This document shows positions 6,701 to 11,772 of a stretch of 11,772 bases of DNA, piece after piece; the stretch's first letter is position 1, and the number at the start of each line of letters is the position of its first letter. The notes below the pieces were generated by a model. It worked only from the letters and a program-made list of their open reading frames with translations, was not told where the DNA came from and made no database searches. Where the stretch lies: contig CALKWP010000095.1 in assembly GCA_938004075.1 (NCBI GenBank), positions 1-11,772 on the forward strand, written 5' to 3'. A program made the position numbers and the translations under genes. The stretch is from an uncultured Methanomassiliicoccales archaeon. Lineage in GTDB: Archaea; Thermoplasmatota; Thermoplasmata; SG8-5.

Positions 6701-7359
6701 TGCAGTCGATGGGCAACGTGAACCTCCGCGCCCTGGATGCCTATGACGAGCAGCAGAAGCGCCATGACGACTTGAAGGACGAGCTGGGCCGGTTGAAGGA
6801 ACAGCGTAAGCGCCTCATCAAGCTGGTTGAGGAACTGAACGAGAAGAAGAAGGTCGGGCTGCTGAAGGTTTACAATGCAGTAAATGAGAAATTCAAGATG
6901 GTCTACGCCGAGCTATCCGAGGGCGGCGAAGCGGAGCTGCTCCTTGAGAATCCGGACGACCCGTTCCAAGGTGGCATGCTCATCACAGCCAGGCCCCCGG
7001 GGAAGAAGGTGCACCGGCTGGAAGCGCTTTCCGGCGGTGAGAAGGGCGTGGTTTCCATGGCCCTGATATTTGCCATTCAGAGGTACGACCCATCCCCGTT
7101 CTACATGCTGGATGAAGTCGACCAGAACCTGGATGCCATCAATGCGGAGAACGTCGCGGTAATGGTCAAGAAGAATTCCGAGAGGGCGCAGTTCCTTCAA
7201 ATATCGCTCAGGGAGGTGACGCTGGACCAGGCAGACCACATAATCGGCGTCACGATGCAGAAGAAGGGAATCTCAGATATCATCATGAAAGTCGACCTGG
7301 CTGGGAAGAAGCAGCCTCAGAATGCGGAGGGCCCGGAAACAGGCCCTAGGATGGGATAA
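3763..7359 (+). CDS. smc: Chromosome segregation ATPase SMC
   Basis: 1198 residues, close to the family norm of about 1180. SMC dimerises through its hinge and, with ScpA and ScpB, forms the ring that loops and condenses chromosomal DNA. From the N-terminus: the typical opening MYLKEIQMENFKSFK; Walker A GPNGSGKSN (31-39); Q-loop within VQQGDI (Q147/Q148); first coiled coil about 165-515; hinge about 525-675, with GIHGTVAELV at 534-543 and the closing GG at 670-671; second coiled coil about 680-1010; signature LSGGEKG (1089-1095); Walker B with D1117 and E1118 in YMLDEVDQNLD. All catalytic residues are intact. The frame is open back to 3646, but I start at 3763 because family homology begins there and GGTGAG (3754-3759) lies 3 bases ahead. 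The stop TAA is 1 base before the scpA ATG. Expression is from the 3584 TATA box. Rad50 is excluded: there is no zinc-hook CxxC, and the hinge is the SMC type. Confidence 0.97.
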   Translation: MYLKEIQMENFKSFKGKMRVPLGNGYTAITGPNGSGKSNISDAILFVLGPRSSKAIRAGRLTDLIFNGGKAGSAANFTEVSLVFDNSDKILPIASDIVKLTRYVKRVAGKADYVSYFYVNGKKSSLNDFDSILSHAKISAEGYNLVQQGDITRIVEMGPKERRGILDDIAGISRFDSDIESAEKDKLETEDNLDRISIILEELRKQLKQLESDRAGALKYREQKEKLDIAKAQLEYKRKESLENEIQGLREQLDVRENEIADLGADKKAQSDKLKEISKALEKAEKDIDAKSTAESAKLRQDLDALKIEVARCTDSIQNSVDAISDLKIQRKQRKADMDKLVRESEALAKDRVEVQKKHKDASSELEKARKEFDAAEKKLAGSDSAATPLQKEVLELKTREEELNEKVRTLSVEKDRLVDKAERQQKEHDDLEEKLKAVDFQLKDAEWRMKDLKSEGKKSSGNLKELQTKYFAKRKEEGELTKQSMELESAIKTLTRDYNQLKAETDAVKSVERGFSSAVNAILEARDKGELKGIHGTVAELVKLDSKFETAIATAAGNRMQAVIVNDDACAEKAINFLKKNRVGRAMFLPLSKMLPQRPRGKALMAVSGTLGFAIDLIEFKEDYRDAISYVMGDTIVVDNLEAARERMGGVRLVTLDGDLVEASGAMIGGMKERSMMKIGSSDRGQLDTVAESLRKATEKADKLAEKLKTIKIEVLELEKLVKDAGMSDTSGSAVLDTLENHRKEFKDSIDKVKKAMKDLAGEMEKTVELRDASIADLERFTANLAELNGKRQAKEKEMLALASRGLGKAMKELQDRIVVLAKEEAELSAALGGFESKTIMFKERMGEVKSSLDSLESALKSHEDNIKSREKALAKNESELKALQKIEDSMGSEIAGLRKKRDEAYKSKTEIEAAIDKLEHQMEAKNDFMRGLKMQLETAAKSLADAQEIVSRLDLKDTSKIPSTEALNKTIQSAEAAMQSMGNVNLRALDAYDEQQKRHDDLKDELGRLKEQRKRLIKLVEELNEKKKVGLLKVYNAVNEKFKMVYAELSEGGEAELLLENPDDPFQGGMLITARPPGKKVHRLEALSGGEKGVVSMALIFAIQRYDPSPFYMLDEVDQNLDAINAENVAVMVKKNSERAQFLQISLREVTLDQADHIIGVTMQKKGISDIIMKVDLAGKKQPQNAEGPETGPRMG

Positions 7360-7360
7360 C

Positions 7361-8341
7361 ATGGAAGAAGGAAGCGGAGTCATAAATTACCCGATACTGA
7401 ACGATGGTGCCCTGGAGGTAATGGGAGAGAAGGAGACGGAGATAATCAACCATCTCCTGTTCCACAAGTCAATTATCAGGGAACCGGGCAATGCAGGCAT
7501 CGACCTTGACAATTACCTGAAGATAATGGAGGAACTTGATATGAACATCCAGGTCGTTCTCGAGGACCCTGTGGACCGCGCCGCCGCGATCGCATTCCAG
7601 CTGGTCATCGATGAGAAATACGACCCCTGGAACATTGACCTTGCTGAATTCACAAAGCTCTACCTGGACAAGCTGAAGAAGGAGGATGATGTCAATTTCA
7701 TCATCGCAGGTCGCTTGGTCATGATGGCCTGGTCCATCCTGAGGACCCAGAGCAGCCGCATACTGAGCAAGGCCGACCGCGTTGATGAGCCGGAAGACGC
7801 CTTCTTCTCCGACTGGGAGATTGATTCCGTACTTCCCGATGCGCCGGGCTCCAGATTCAGCGACTTCGTGTTGGGCTCACAGAGCTCATTGATCACAGAG
7901 GCGGTGCATGCGACAGACGTTCGCCCCGTGACGCTCGTCTCCCTGCTGGAAGCCTTCGACGAGGCTAGAGAGGAGATCGCCCTAAGAGAGCGGTTCAAGA
8001 ACCTGGCCAAGCCGGGCGAGGACGCTCCGATTGTCATTCAAGACAAGCTGCATGGCGAGAGCCTGCAGGAGGACATCAGCATGACATGGCAGCGCATCTG
8101 CAAATGCCAGGGCGACCGCATCCCGATAACCGCAGTCTGGGACGACAACAACACCATGGACAAGGTCAAGGTATTCATCTCAACGCTCTTCCTGGCCAAG
8201 ATGGAGAAGGTGGAGATTGCCCAGCAGAAGCTTCCGTTCGGCGAGATATTCATCCGCAACATCGAGGGCAGGGACATGGCCTCCATGGAGAAGATGACAG
8301 TGATACCGGTGGTTCCAGCTGAGCAGTTGGCGGTGGTGTGA
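7361..8341 (+). CDS. scpA: Segregation and condensation protein A (kleisin)
   Basis: 326 residues. ScpA is the kleisin that binds the neck of one SMC head and the cap of the other, closing the ring, and that recruits ScpB. The conserved KYDPWNIDLAEF (86-97) is the hallmark of the N-terminal SMC-binding region. It is followed by a helical FIIAGRLVMMAWSILRTQSSRIL segment (about 113-135). The middle is acidic and variable. The C-terminal part (about 225-310) has winged-helix character and ends near IFIRNIEG. It is longer than most bacterial ScpA (about 250), largely because about 70 residues precede the DPWNIDL region. The ATG at 7361 follows the smc stop by 1 base. The frame is open 13 codons earlier, but only inside the smc tail, so 7361 is preferred. 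No strong ribosome site is visible; translational coupling to smc is likely. Confidence 0.92.
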   Translation: MEEGSGVINYPILNDGALEVMGEKETEIINHLLFHKSIIREPGNAGIDLDNYLKIMEELDMNIQVVLEDPVDRAAAIAFQLVIDEKYDPWNIDLAEFTKLYLDKLKKEDDVNFIIAGRLVMMAWSILRTQSSRILSKADRVDEPEDAFFSDWEIDSVLPDAPGSRFSDFVLGSQSSLITEAVHATDVRPVTLVSLLEAFDEAREEIALRERFKNLAKPGEDAPIVIQDKLHGESLQEDISMTWQRICKCQGDRIPITAVWDDNNTMDKVKVFISTLFLAKMEKVEIAQQKLPFGEIFIRNIEGRDMASMEKMTVIPVVPAEQLAVV

Positions 8342-8342
8342 G

Positions 8343-8843
8343 TTGGGAGATGCCGAGCTGGTTGAAGCGATACTGTTCTCCGCCGGGAAGACAATCACTG
8401 TCAAGGAGATTTGCGACACAACCGGGCTTGAGGAGAAAAAGGTCCGCAACGCACTGCGAAAGCTCATGCGCTCCTACAAGTCCCGAACAACCGCGCTGGA
8501 CGTGGCGAAGATAGGCCCGGGCTACGCGATGCAGCTCAAGCAGGAATTCGCCCTGGAGACTGAAGAGGTCGCCCAGAAGGAACTGGACAGGGAAATCACG
8601 AAAACCGCCGTTCTCATTGCTTACTATCAACCCATGGCCAAGAAGGAACTACTGGACATAGTCGGCGAGAAGGCCAGGGATCATGTGGACGAGCTGGTTA
8701 AGAGAAAACTTATTTACCAGAACCGGACCAACCGCGGCTATATTCTCGAAACCGCGCCGAAGTTCATGGAATTCTTCGGGATTGAAGCGAGATCCAAAGA
8801 AGAACTCAAGCGGATGCTGGCGGAGTCTGCAGGGTTGAAGTAG
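8343..8843 (+). CDS. scpB: Segregation and condensation protein B
   Basis: 166 residues, a usual length for ScpB. It starts with MGDAELVEAILFSAGKTITVKEI, the standard ScpB opening, and has two winged-helix domains. The first runs about 1-75, with an LEEKKVRNALRKL recognition-type helix. The second runs about 85-150, with ITKTAVLIAYYQPMAKKELLDIVG and the RGYILET wing. ScpB dimerises and wraps around the middle of ScpA, regulating the SMC ATPase ring. The start codon is TTG: no ATG or GTG is available in frame before homology begins. A GGTG (8335-8338) lies 4 bases ahead, inside the scpA end. It is 1 base after the scpA stop, so translation is probably coupled. The stop is TAG. It is the last gene of the operon and converges on the CcdA-fusion gene. 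Confidence 0.93.
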   Translation: MGDAELVEAILFSAGKTITVKEICDTTGLEEKKVRNALRKLMRSYKSRTTALDVAKIGPGYAMQLKQEFALETEEVAQKELDREITKTAVLIAYYQPMAKKELLDIVGEKARDHVDELVKRKLIYQNRTNRGYILETAPKFMEFFGIEARSKEELKRMLAESAGLK

Positions 8844-8863
8844 GTTCCAGACTGTTGATAGCA

Positions 8864-8895
8864 GCATGCCCACCAGTTCGTGCCGGGCGAAATGC
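8864..8895. terminator. Weak nested inverted repeat between convergent scpB and ccdA-fusion genes
   Basis: GCATGCCC (8864-8871) can pair with GGGC (8885-8888) and ATGC (8892-8895), with a 3-base bulge. It lies in the 63-base gap between two converging genes, where a bidirectional terminator is expected. There is no T-tract on either side, so support is modest. Confidence 0.3.
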
Positions 8896-8906
8896 ATTAC
8901 CCCAAT

Positions 8907-10265
8907 CTACCAAATATTGAATCCCCAGTACCTCAGCGCGTATATCGCGCCCAAAGCAATCATCGCAACCCCGAATATGGGTTGTATCCATTTCCCGGCT
9001 GCGAGGAACTTGCCGTATATCCTAGCCTTCATGCCACCGATGGCCGCGCAGAAGGTCGTGACCACAACCGCGCGACCGAGCGCGAACACGCACATCAGGC
9101 CGATGCCCGCGAGTAACGTCACCTTTTCGCTGATTATCATGACCAGGACAGGTAAAACCATGGCCAGGGCGCAGGGCGTCCAGCCGACGGTGAAAAGGAT
9201 GCCGAGTATGAGGCAAACGATGCCGCGCCTGTGCCCACCCAGGCGGTTCAGCAGCCGCTTGATGCTGTCATCCCCTACCCCGCAAGCTTCGGCTTCATCG
9301 CGTTTGAACAAACGCTTGAAGGCATCTCCCAAAGGCCATATGGTGTTGACGCCCAGTATCGCCAGGGCGATTCCCACCACCAGCGAGAAGACGGTTGATG
9401 ATTCTATGAATATGCCGATGTAAGATGCCAGAACCCCGAACAAGGCAAATGTCAATATCATCCCCAGGGAGAATGTGATGCCAATCCAGGTTCCGGACTT
9501 CCAATCCGGCATTCTCTCCTGTTCCTGTTTTTCTTCCTCGTATGATATGATGAACGAGACAATGGCGAATAGCATGAACAGTGAGCAGGGCGAGAAAGTC
9601 GACAGTATCCCAAGCAGGAACACGCCGATGTACGTGGTGGTGCTAGTGCTTCCGCGGAATACTGTCCATTCACCGGCAGCTATCTCGGCCACATCCTCCC
9701 TCAGGGATTCGGCTGTCTGAATGCCGTCAACCTCGCCCTTGTTCATCGTGTAGATATGGTAAACTCCCACAACCTGTTGCCCGGCATCAATCATTATCAG
9801 GCTGGGGTTGGCGAAGTTCCCTTCAACGTCCCAGTAATCCTGGTAGAGACCGGAAACGGCATAGGGGGCCTTGTCCTCCACCCAGTTCCATGTGATGTTG
9901 ATGTCCCACATGATCCGGGCCAGGGTCCAGCCATCGTTGGGGGAGTAAGTGTTCTTCCTGACATTGAGCGTGATGATGCTGATGTCCGTGTCGTTCTGCA
10001 GTTTCACAAGCTCCAGCATCTGGTCTTTCATGTGGCCTATGCACTCGATGCAAAGCGGCTCCTCAAGCTGGGTCACATGGATTATCACCACATCACCAGC
10101 ATAATCGGAGAGGGAGAAGGTTCTGTTCATGTGGTCGGTAGCGGTGAAATCCGGTGCCGGGACTATCTCGGCGGAGGCCGTGCCGCTCAGTGCCTGCAAG
10201 GTGAAAAGAGCCACGAGGATCATGGCCAGTATCATGGCGGCATTTGCATTTCGGGATTTCAGCAT
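8907..10265 (-). CDS. Secreted thioredoxin-like domain fused to a CcdA/DsbD-type electron-transfer membrane domain
   Basis: 452 residues. A signal peptide or membrane anchor (1-32, hydrophobic core 11-25, ending near TASA) leads to an extracytoplasmic redoxin/TlpA-like domain (about 36-200) with PDFTATDHMNRTFSLSDYAG at its start and a CIEC pair (C72, C75). A six-helix CcdA-like domain follows (about 210-450), with the two family cysteines in TFSPCSL (C227) and GWTPCAL (C365). CcdA/DsbD domains carry electrons from cytoplasmic thioredoxin through this cysteine pair to an outside thiol domain. Here that domain is fused in front, whereas DsbD carries its thioredoxin domain at the C-terminus. It is the last gene of the leftward operon, 9 bases after the CAPC protein gene, its most obvious partner. 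The ribosome site is weak (GTGA, 4 bases ahead). An acidic residue within CxxC is unusual and could shift its redox potential. The stop is TAG. Confidence 0.88.
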   Translation of the reverse strand: MLKSRNANAAMILAMILVALFTLQALSGTASAEIVPAPDFTATDHMNRTFSLSDYAGDVVIIHVTQLEEPLCIECIGHMKDQMLELVKLQNDTDISIITLNVRKNTYSPNDGWTLARIMWDINITWNWVEDKAPYAVSGLYQDYWDVEGNFANPSLIMIDAGQQVVGVYHIYTMNKGEVDGIQTAESLREDVAEIAAGEWTVFRGSTSTTTYIGVFLLGILSTFSPCSLFMLFAIVSFIISYEEEKQEQERMPDWKSGTWIGITFSLGMILTFALFGVLASYIGIFIESSTVFSLVVGIALAILGVNTIWPLGDAFKRLFKRDEAEACGVGDDSIKRLLNRLGGHRRGIVCLILGILFTVGWTPCALAMVLPVLVMIISEKVTLLAGIGLMCVFALGRAVVVTTFCAAIGGMKARIYGKFLAAGKWIQPIFGVAMIALGAIYALRYWGFNIW

Positions 10266-10274
10266 GGTTCACGC

Positions 10275-11225
10275 TCACATATTATGATATGATATCGCAT
10301 CGTCAATCCAGCTCGACAGCGTCGCCTCATCGATCACGCCCTCCCAGCTATGCCATATTATCTGGCTGTTCGGACCCAGGGTGAGTACTGTGGTAAGCGG
10401 CACGTAGTTCGGGGGCACCGGGTCGTAAGCGGTGAAGCAGTCGGTCGCCTGGGGCTCGTTTATGCCGGAAGTCAGATCGTAGTATGTTATCTGGCCAGAG
10501 TAATCGGATGAAACGTCCCCGCATATTCCAATCATGGTCTCGCAAGGTGCGCATCCCTCTGTGTGAGTGAGTATCAGAACCGGTCTGGCCTGAACGGCGG
10601 TCACAGCCCAGGACGGATGTGCCGTCGTCGCTGACCAGAAATCGTTCTGCCCGGTGCCTATGGAGCGGAGCGTCGCCGCGCTCCCGCCCGCGGTGGTGAA
10701 CTGCCAGCTGTACATCCCGCAGTCCAGGTGGAGGCCGGTTGTGTCAACGGCTGAGGAACCGACCGTTATGGTGTATATCGTCCCAGCCGCCAGGGAACTT
10801 GTCGGCGTGAATGTCAGCGTCTTTCCGTTCCATGAGAACGCGCCCGGGATATTCGGCGAGACGGTGAAAGCCGATTGGACGCTGTTCCTGTCCATGTCCC
10901 TGTTGAACGTCACGGATATTTTCGAACCTATTGAAACTGAGAGGCCAGTAGGTGACGCTGAGAGGACTGCGGGCACATCATCCGGCGGCACATACGCACC
11001 CTGGCCCCCGGCAGGATAGAAATAATACACGCTGACCAGGCTGACGGCGATGATGAACACCAGCGAGACGGCAATGACCTGTTTTCCCGAAGTGTACCAT
11101 TTCCCGCAATTTGGGCATTTGAGGGCGTTTGGCTTCACAAGTTCATTGCAGTACCCGCATTCTATGTAGCCCTTGTCCATCAATTCTTTCTCCTCTCTTC
11201 GCCTCTTCATATTTGGTCTGGACAT
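10275..11225 (-). CDS. Membrane-anchored zinc-ribbon / Ig-like / thioredoxin-like (CAPC) protein
   Basis: 316 residues from ATG at 11225. Order of parts: a basic charged N-terminus; a zinc ribbon with C23-x2-C26 and C37-x2-C40 (ECGYC, KCPNC); one TM helix (about 49-70); a Big_5/SbsA-type Ig-like domain (about 85-180, with ISVTFNRDMDRNSV and LTFTPTSSLAAGTIYTITV); and a thioredoxin-like domain (about 190-316) with CAPC (C225, C228) after a VLILTHTEG strand. The zinc ribbon should be cytoplasmic and the rest outside. Extra cysteines at 169, 235 and 263 could form a second disulfide. The likely role is an extracytoplasmic thiol carrier, reductant or metal(loid) chaperone kept reduced by the CcdA fusion encoded next; the substrate is unknown. 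The frame is open to an ATG at 11261, but that would overlap the acr3 end by 32 bases. The 11225 start, 4 bases after the acr3 stop with GTGA just ahead, is preferred. Confidence 0.82.
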   Translation of the reverse strand: MSRPNMKRRREEKELMDKGYIECGYCNELVKPNALKCPNCGKWYTSGKQVIAVSLVFIIAVSLVSVYYFYPAGGQGAYVPPDDVPAVLSASPTGLSVSIGSKISVTFNRDMDRNSVQSAFTVSPNIPGAFSWNGKTLTFTPTSSLAAGTIYTITVGSSAVDTTGLHLDCGMYSWQFTTAGGSAATLRSIGTGQNDFWSATTAHPSWAVTAVQARPVLILTHTEGCAPCETMIGICGDVSSDYSGQITYYDLTSGINEPQATDCFTAYDPVPPNYVPLTTVLTLGPNSQIIWHSWEGVIDEATLSSWIDDAISYHNM

Positions 11226-11229
11226 GTTT

Positions 11230-11726
11230 TCACGCTTCCTGTAATTCAGATTGCTTTTCATTTATTCTGCTTGATGGTTCCGATTTCGGGAACCAATGTT
11301 TTGTCCTGTTTGCTATCTTAACAAGGGTGAGCATCACCGGGACTTCCACCAGCACGCCGACTATGGTCGCTAGCACAACGGGCGAGTCGGAGCCGAACAG
11401 TGAGATTGCCACCGCAACCGACAATTCAAAGAAGTTGGATGCTCCAATCATCCCGGCTGGCGCGGCGATGTTGTGGGGCAATTTGAGTTTTTTACTGGAA
11501 AAATATGCAATGAAAAAAATCAGAAAGGTCTGAATCGTCAAGGGTATGGCTATCAGGACAATGTGCAGGGGATTGCTGACAATGACCTCTCCCTGGAATG
11601 AGAATATTAACACCAAAGTTAGAAGCAGACCGCCTATAGTGATGTTGCTGAACTTCGGTATGAATCTGTTGTTGAAGTAATCCTCGCCCTTCCTTTTCAT
11701 GACCGTGCTGCGCGTTATAACCCCAC
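11230..11726 (-). CDS. Arsenite efflux permease, ACR3 family (5' part missing)
   Basis: About 165 C-terminal residues of a protein normally about 350 long. The first reliable residues are GVITRSTVMKRKGEDYF; everything before is adapter. Family sequence is plain: PHNIAAPAGMIGASNFFELS followed by VAVAISLFG and then VVLATIVGVLVEVPVMLTLV, the most conserved end of ACR3 transporters. Four or so membrane helices remain, with a charged tail. ACR3 exports As(III), and in some members Sb(III), using the proton-motive force. The Cys that ACR3 proteins carry in their fourth helix would lie in the missing half, so activity cannot be judged. It is the most upstream visible gene of the leftward operon; the promoter and any ArsR-type regulator are outside the contig. 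It stops at TGA 11230-11232, 4 bases before the next gene. Confidence 0.9.
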
Positions 11727-11772
11727 AGATCGGAAGAGCACACGTCTGAACTCCAGTCACGAATCACCATCT
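11727..11772. other. Illumina TruSeq index adapter read-out, not genomic
   Basis: Bases 11727-11760 are the TruSeq adapter (AGATCGGAAGAGC onward), 11761-11768 (gaatcacc) the index, and 11769-11772 the start of the P7 tail. It is the reverse complement of 6-51 except for one index base (17 versus 11761). The conceptual peptides WSSDVCSSDL and TGVQTCALPI read from it are well-known adapter signatures. Genomic DNA ends at 11726. Confidence 0.98.

Noticed and set aside
8866..9423. 185-residue + strand frame after scpB
   Set aside because: Antisense to the CcdA fusion, whose membrane helices and cysteine motifs are clear. The frame is a compositional shadow.
11226..11261. Twelve-residue longer N-terminus for the zinc-ribbon/CAPC protein (ATG at 11261)
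   Set aside because: It would overlap acr3 by 32 bases. The ATG at 11225 fits operon spacing and lies after a GTGA ribosome-like site.
6..11772. 46-base terminal inverted repeats suggesting a transposon or linear plasmid
   Set aside because: The sequence is Illumina TruSeq adapter with an index barcode on both ends.

Overview
This is an archaeal fragment, most likely euryarchaeal and probably Thermoplasmata-like. The evidence is a UPF0147 protein, an Lrp-type sensor domain without a DNA-binding part, TATA-like boxes about 25 bases ahead of starts, GGTG/GAGGTG ribosome sites, a smc-scpA-scpB cluster with an archaeal-style SMC, and zinc-ribbon and thioredoxin-like membrane proteins. The lineage is an inference from gene content; no marker RNA is present. 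Both ends (1-51 and 11727-11772) are Illumina TruSeq index adapter, so about 11.68 kb is real DNA and the two outermost genes are cut artificially.

Layout. Left (52-1011): the C-terminal part of a surface protein with Ig/MG-like repeats, one membrane anchor and a Pro-rich cytoplasmic tail, ending in a clear hairpin terminator. 1046-1194 is non-coding with a compound inverted repeat. Then, on the minus strand, come UPF0147 (1195-1449) and a RAM-only Lrp/AsnC-type protein (1570-1884). Divergent from these is an M29-family aminopeptidase (2007-3149), apparently leaderless. A 56-residue acidic protein of unknown function sits at 3240-3410 on the minus strand.

Centre (3584-8843): the chromosome-condensation operon smc-scpA-scpB, with only 1-base gaps between genes. 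SMC is the ATPase with hinge and coiled coils, ScpA the kleisin that bridges its heads, and ScpB the winged-helix dimer that binds ScpA. The promoter region carries a perfect 19-base palindrome exactly where transcription should start, and a leader of about 150 bases.

Right (8907-11726, minus strand): a tight three-gene operon, transcribed leftward, of an ACR3-type arsenite efflux permease (5' part missing), a zinc-ribbon/TM/Ig-like/thioredoxin-like protein with CAPC, and a thioredoxin-like/CcdA(DsbD) fusion with CIEC. Gaps are 4 and 9 bases. Together they suggest metalloid export coupled to extracytoplasmic thiol chemistry, with the CcdA-type protein passing electrons across the membrane to the CAPC protein. 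That link is inferred from context.

I see no tRNA, rRNA, CRISPR array, or intact mobile element. I do not see a convincing wholly new system. The least explained items are the smc promoter palindrome and leader, the acr3-redox operon, and the hairpin region at 1046-1170.
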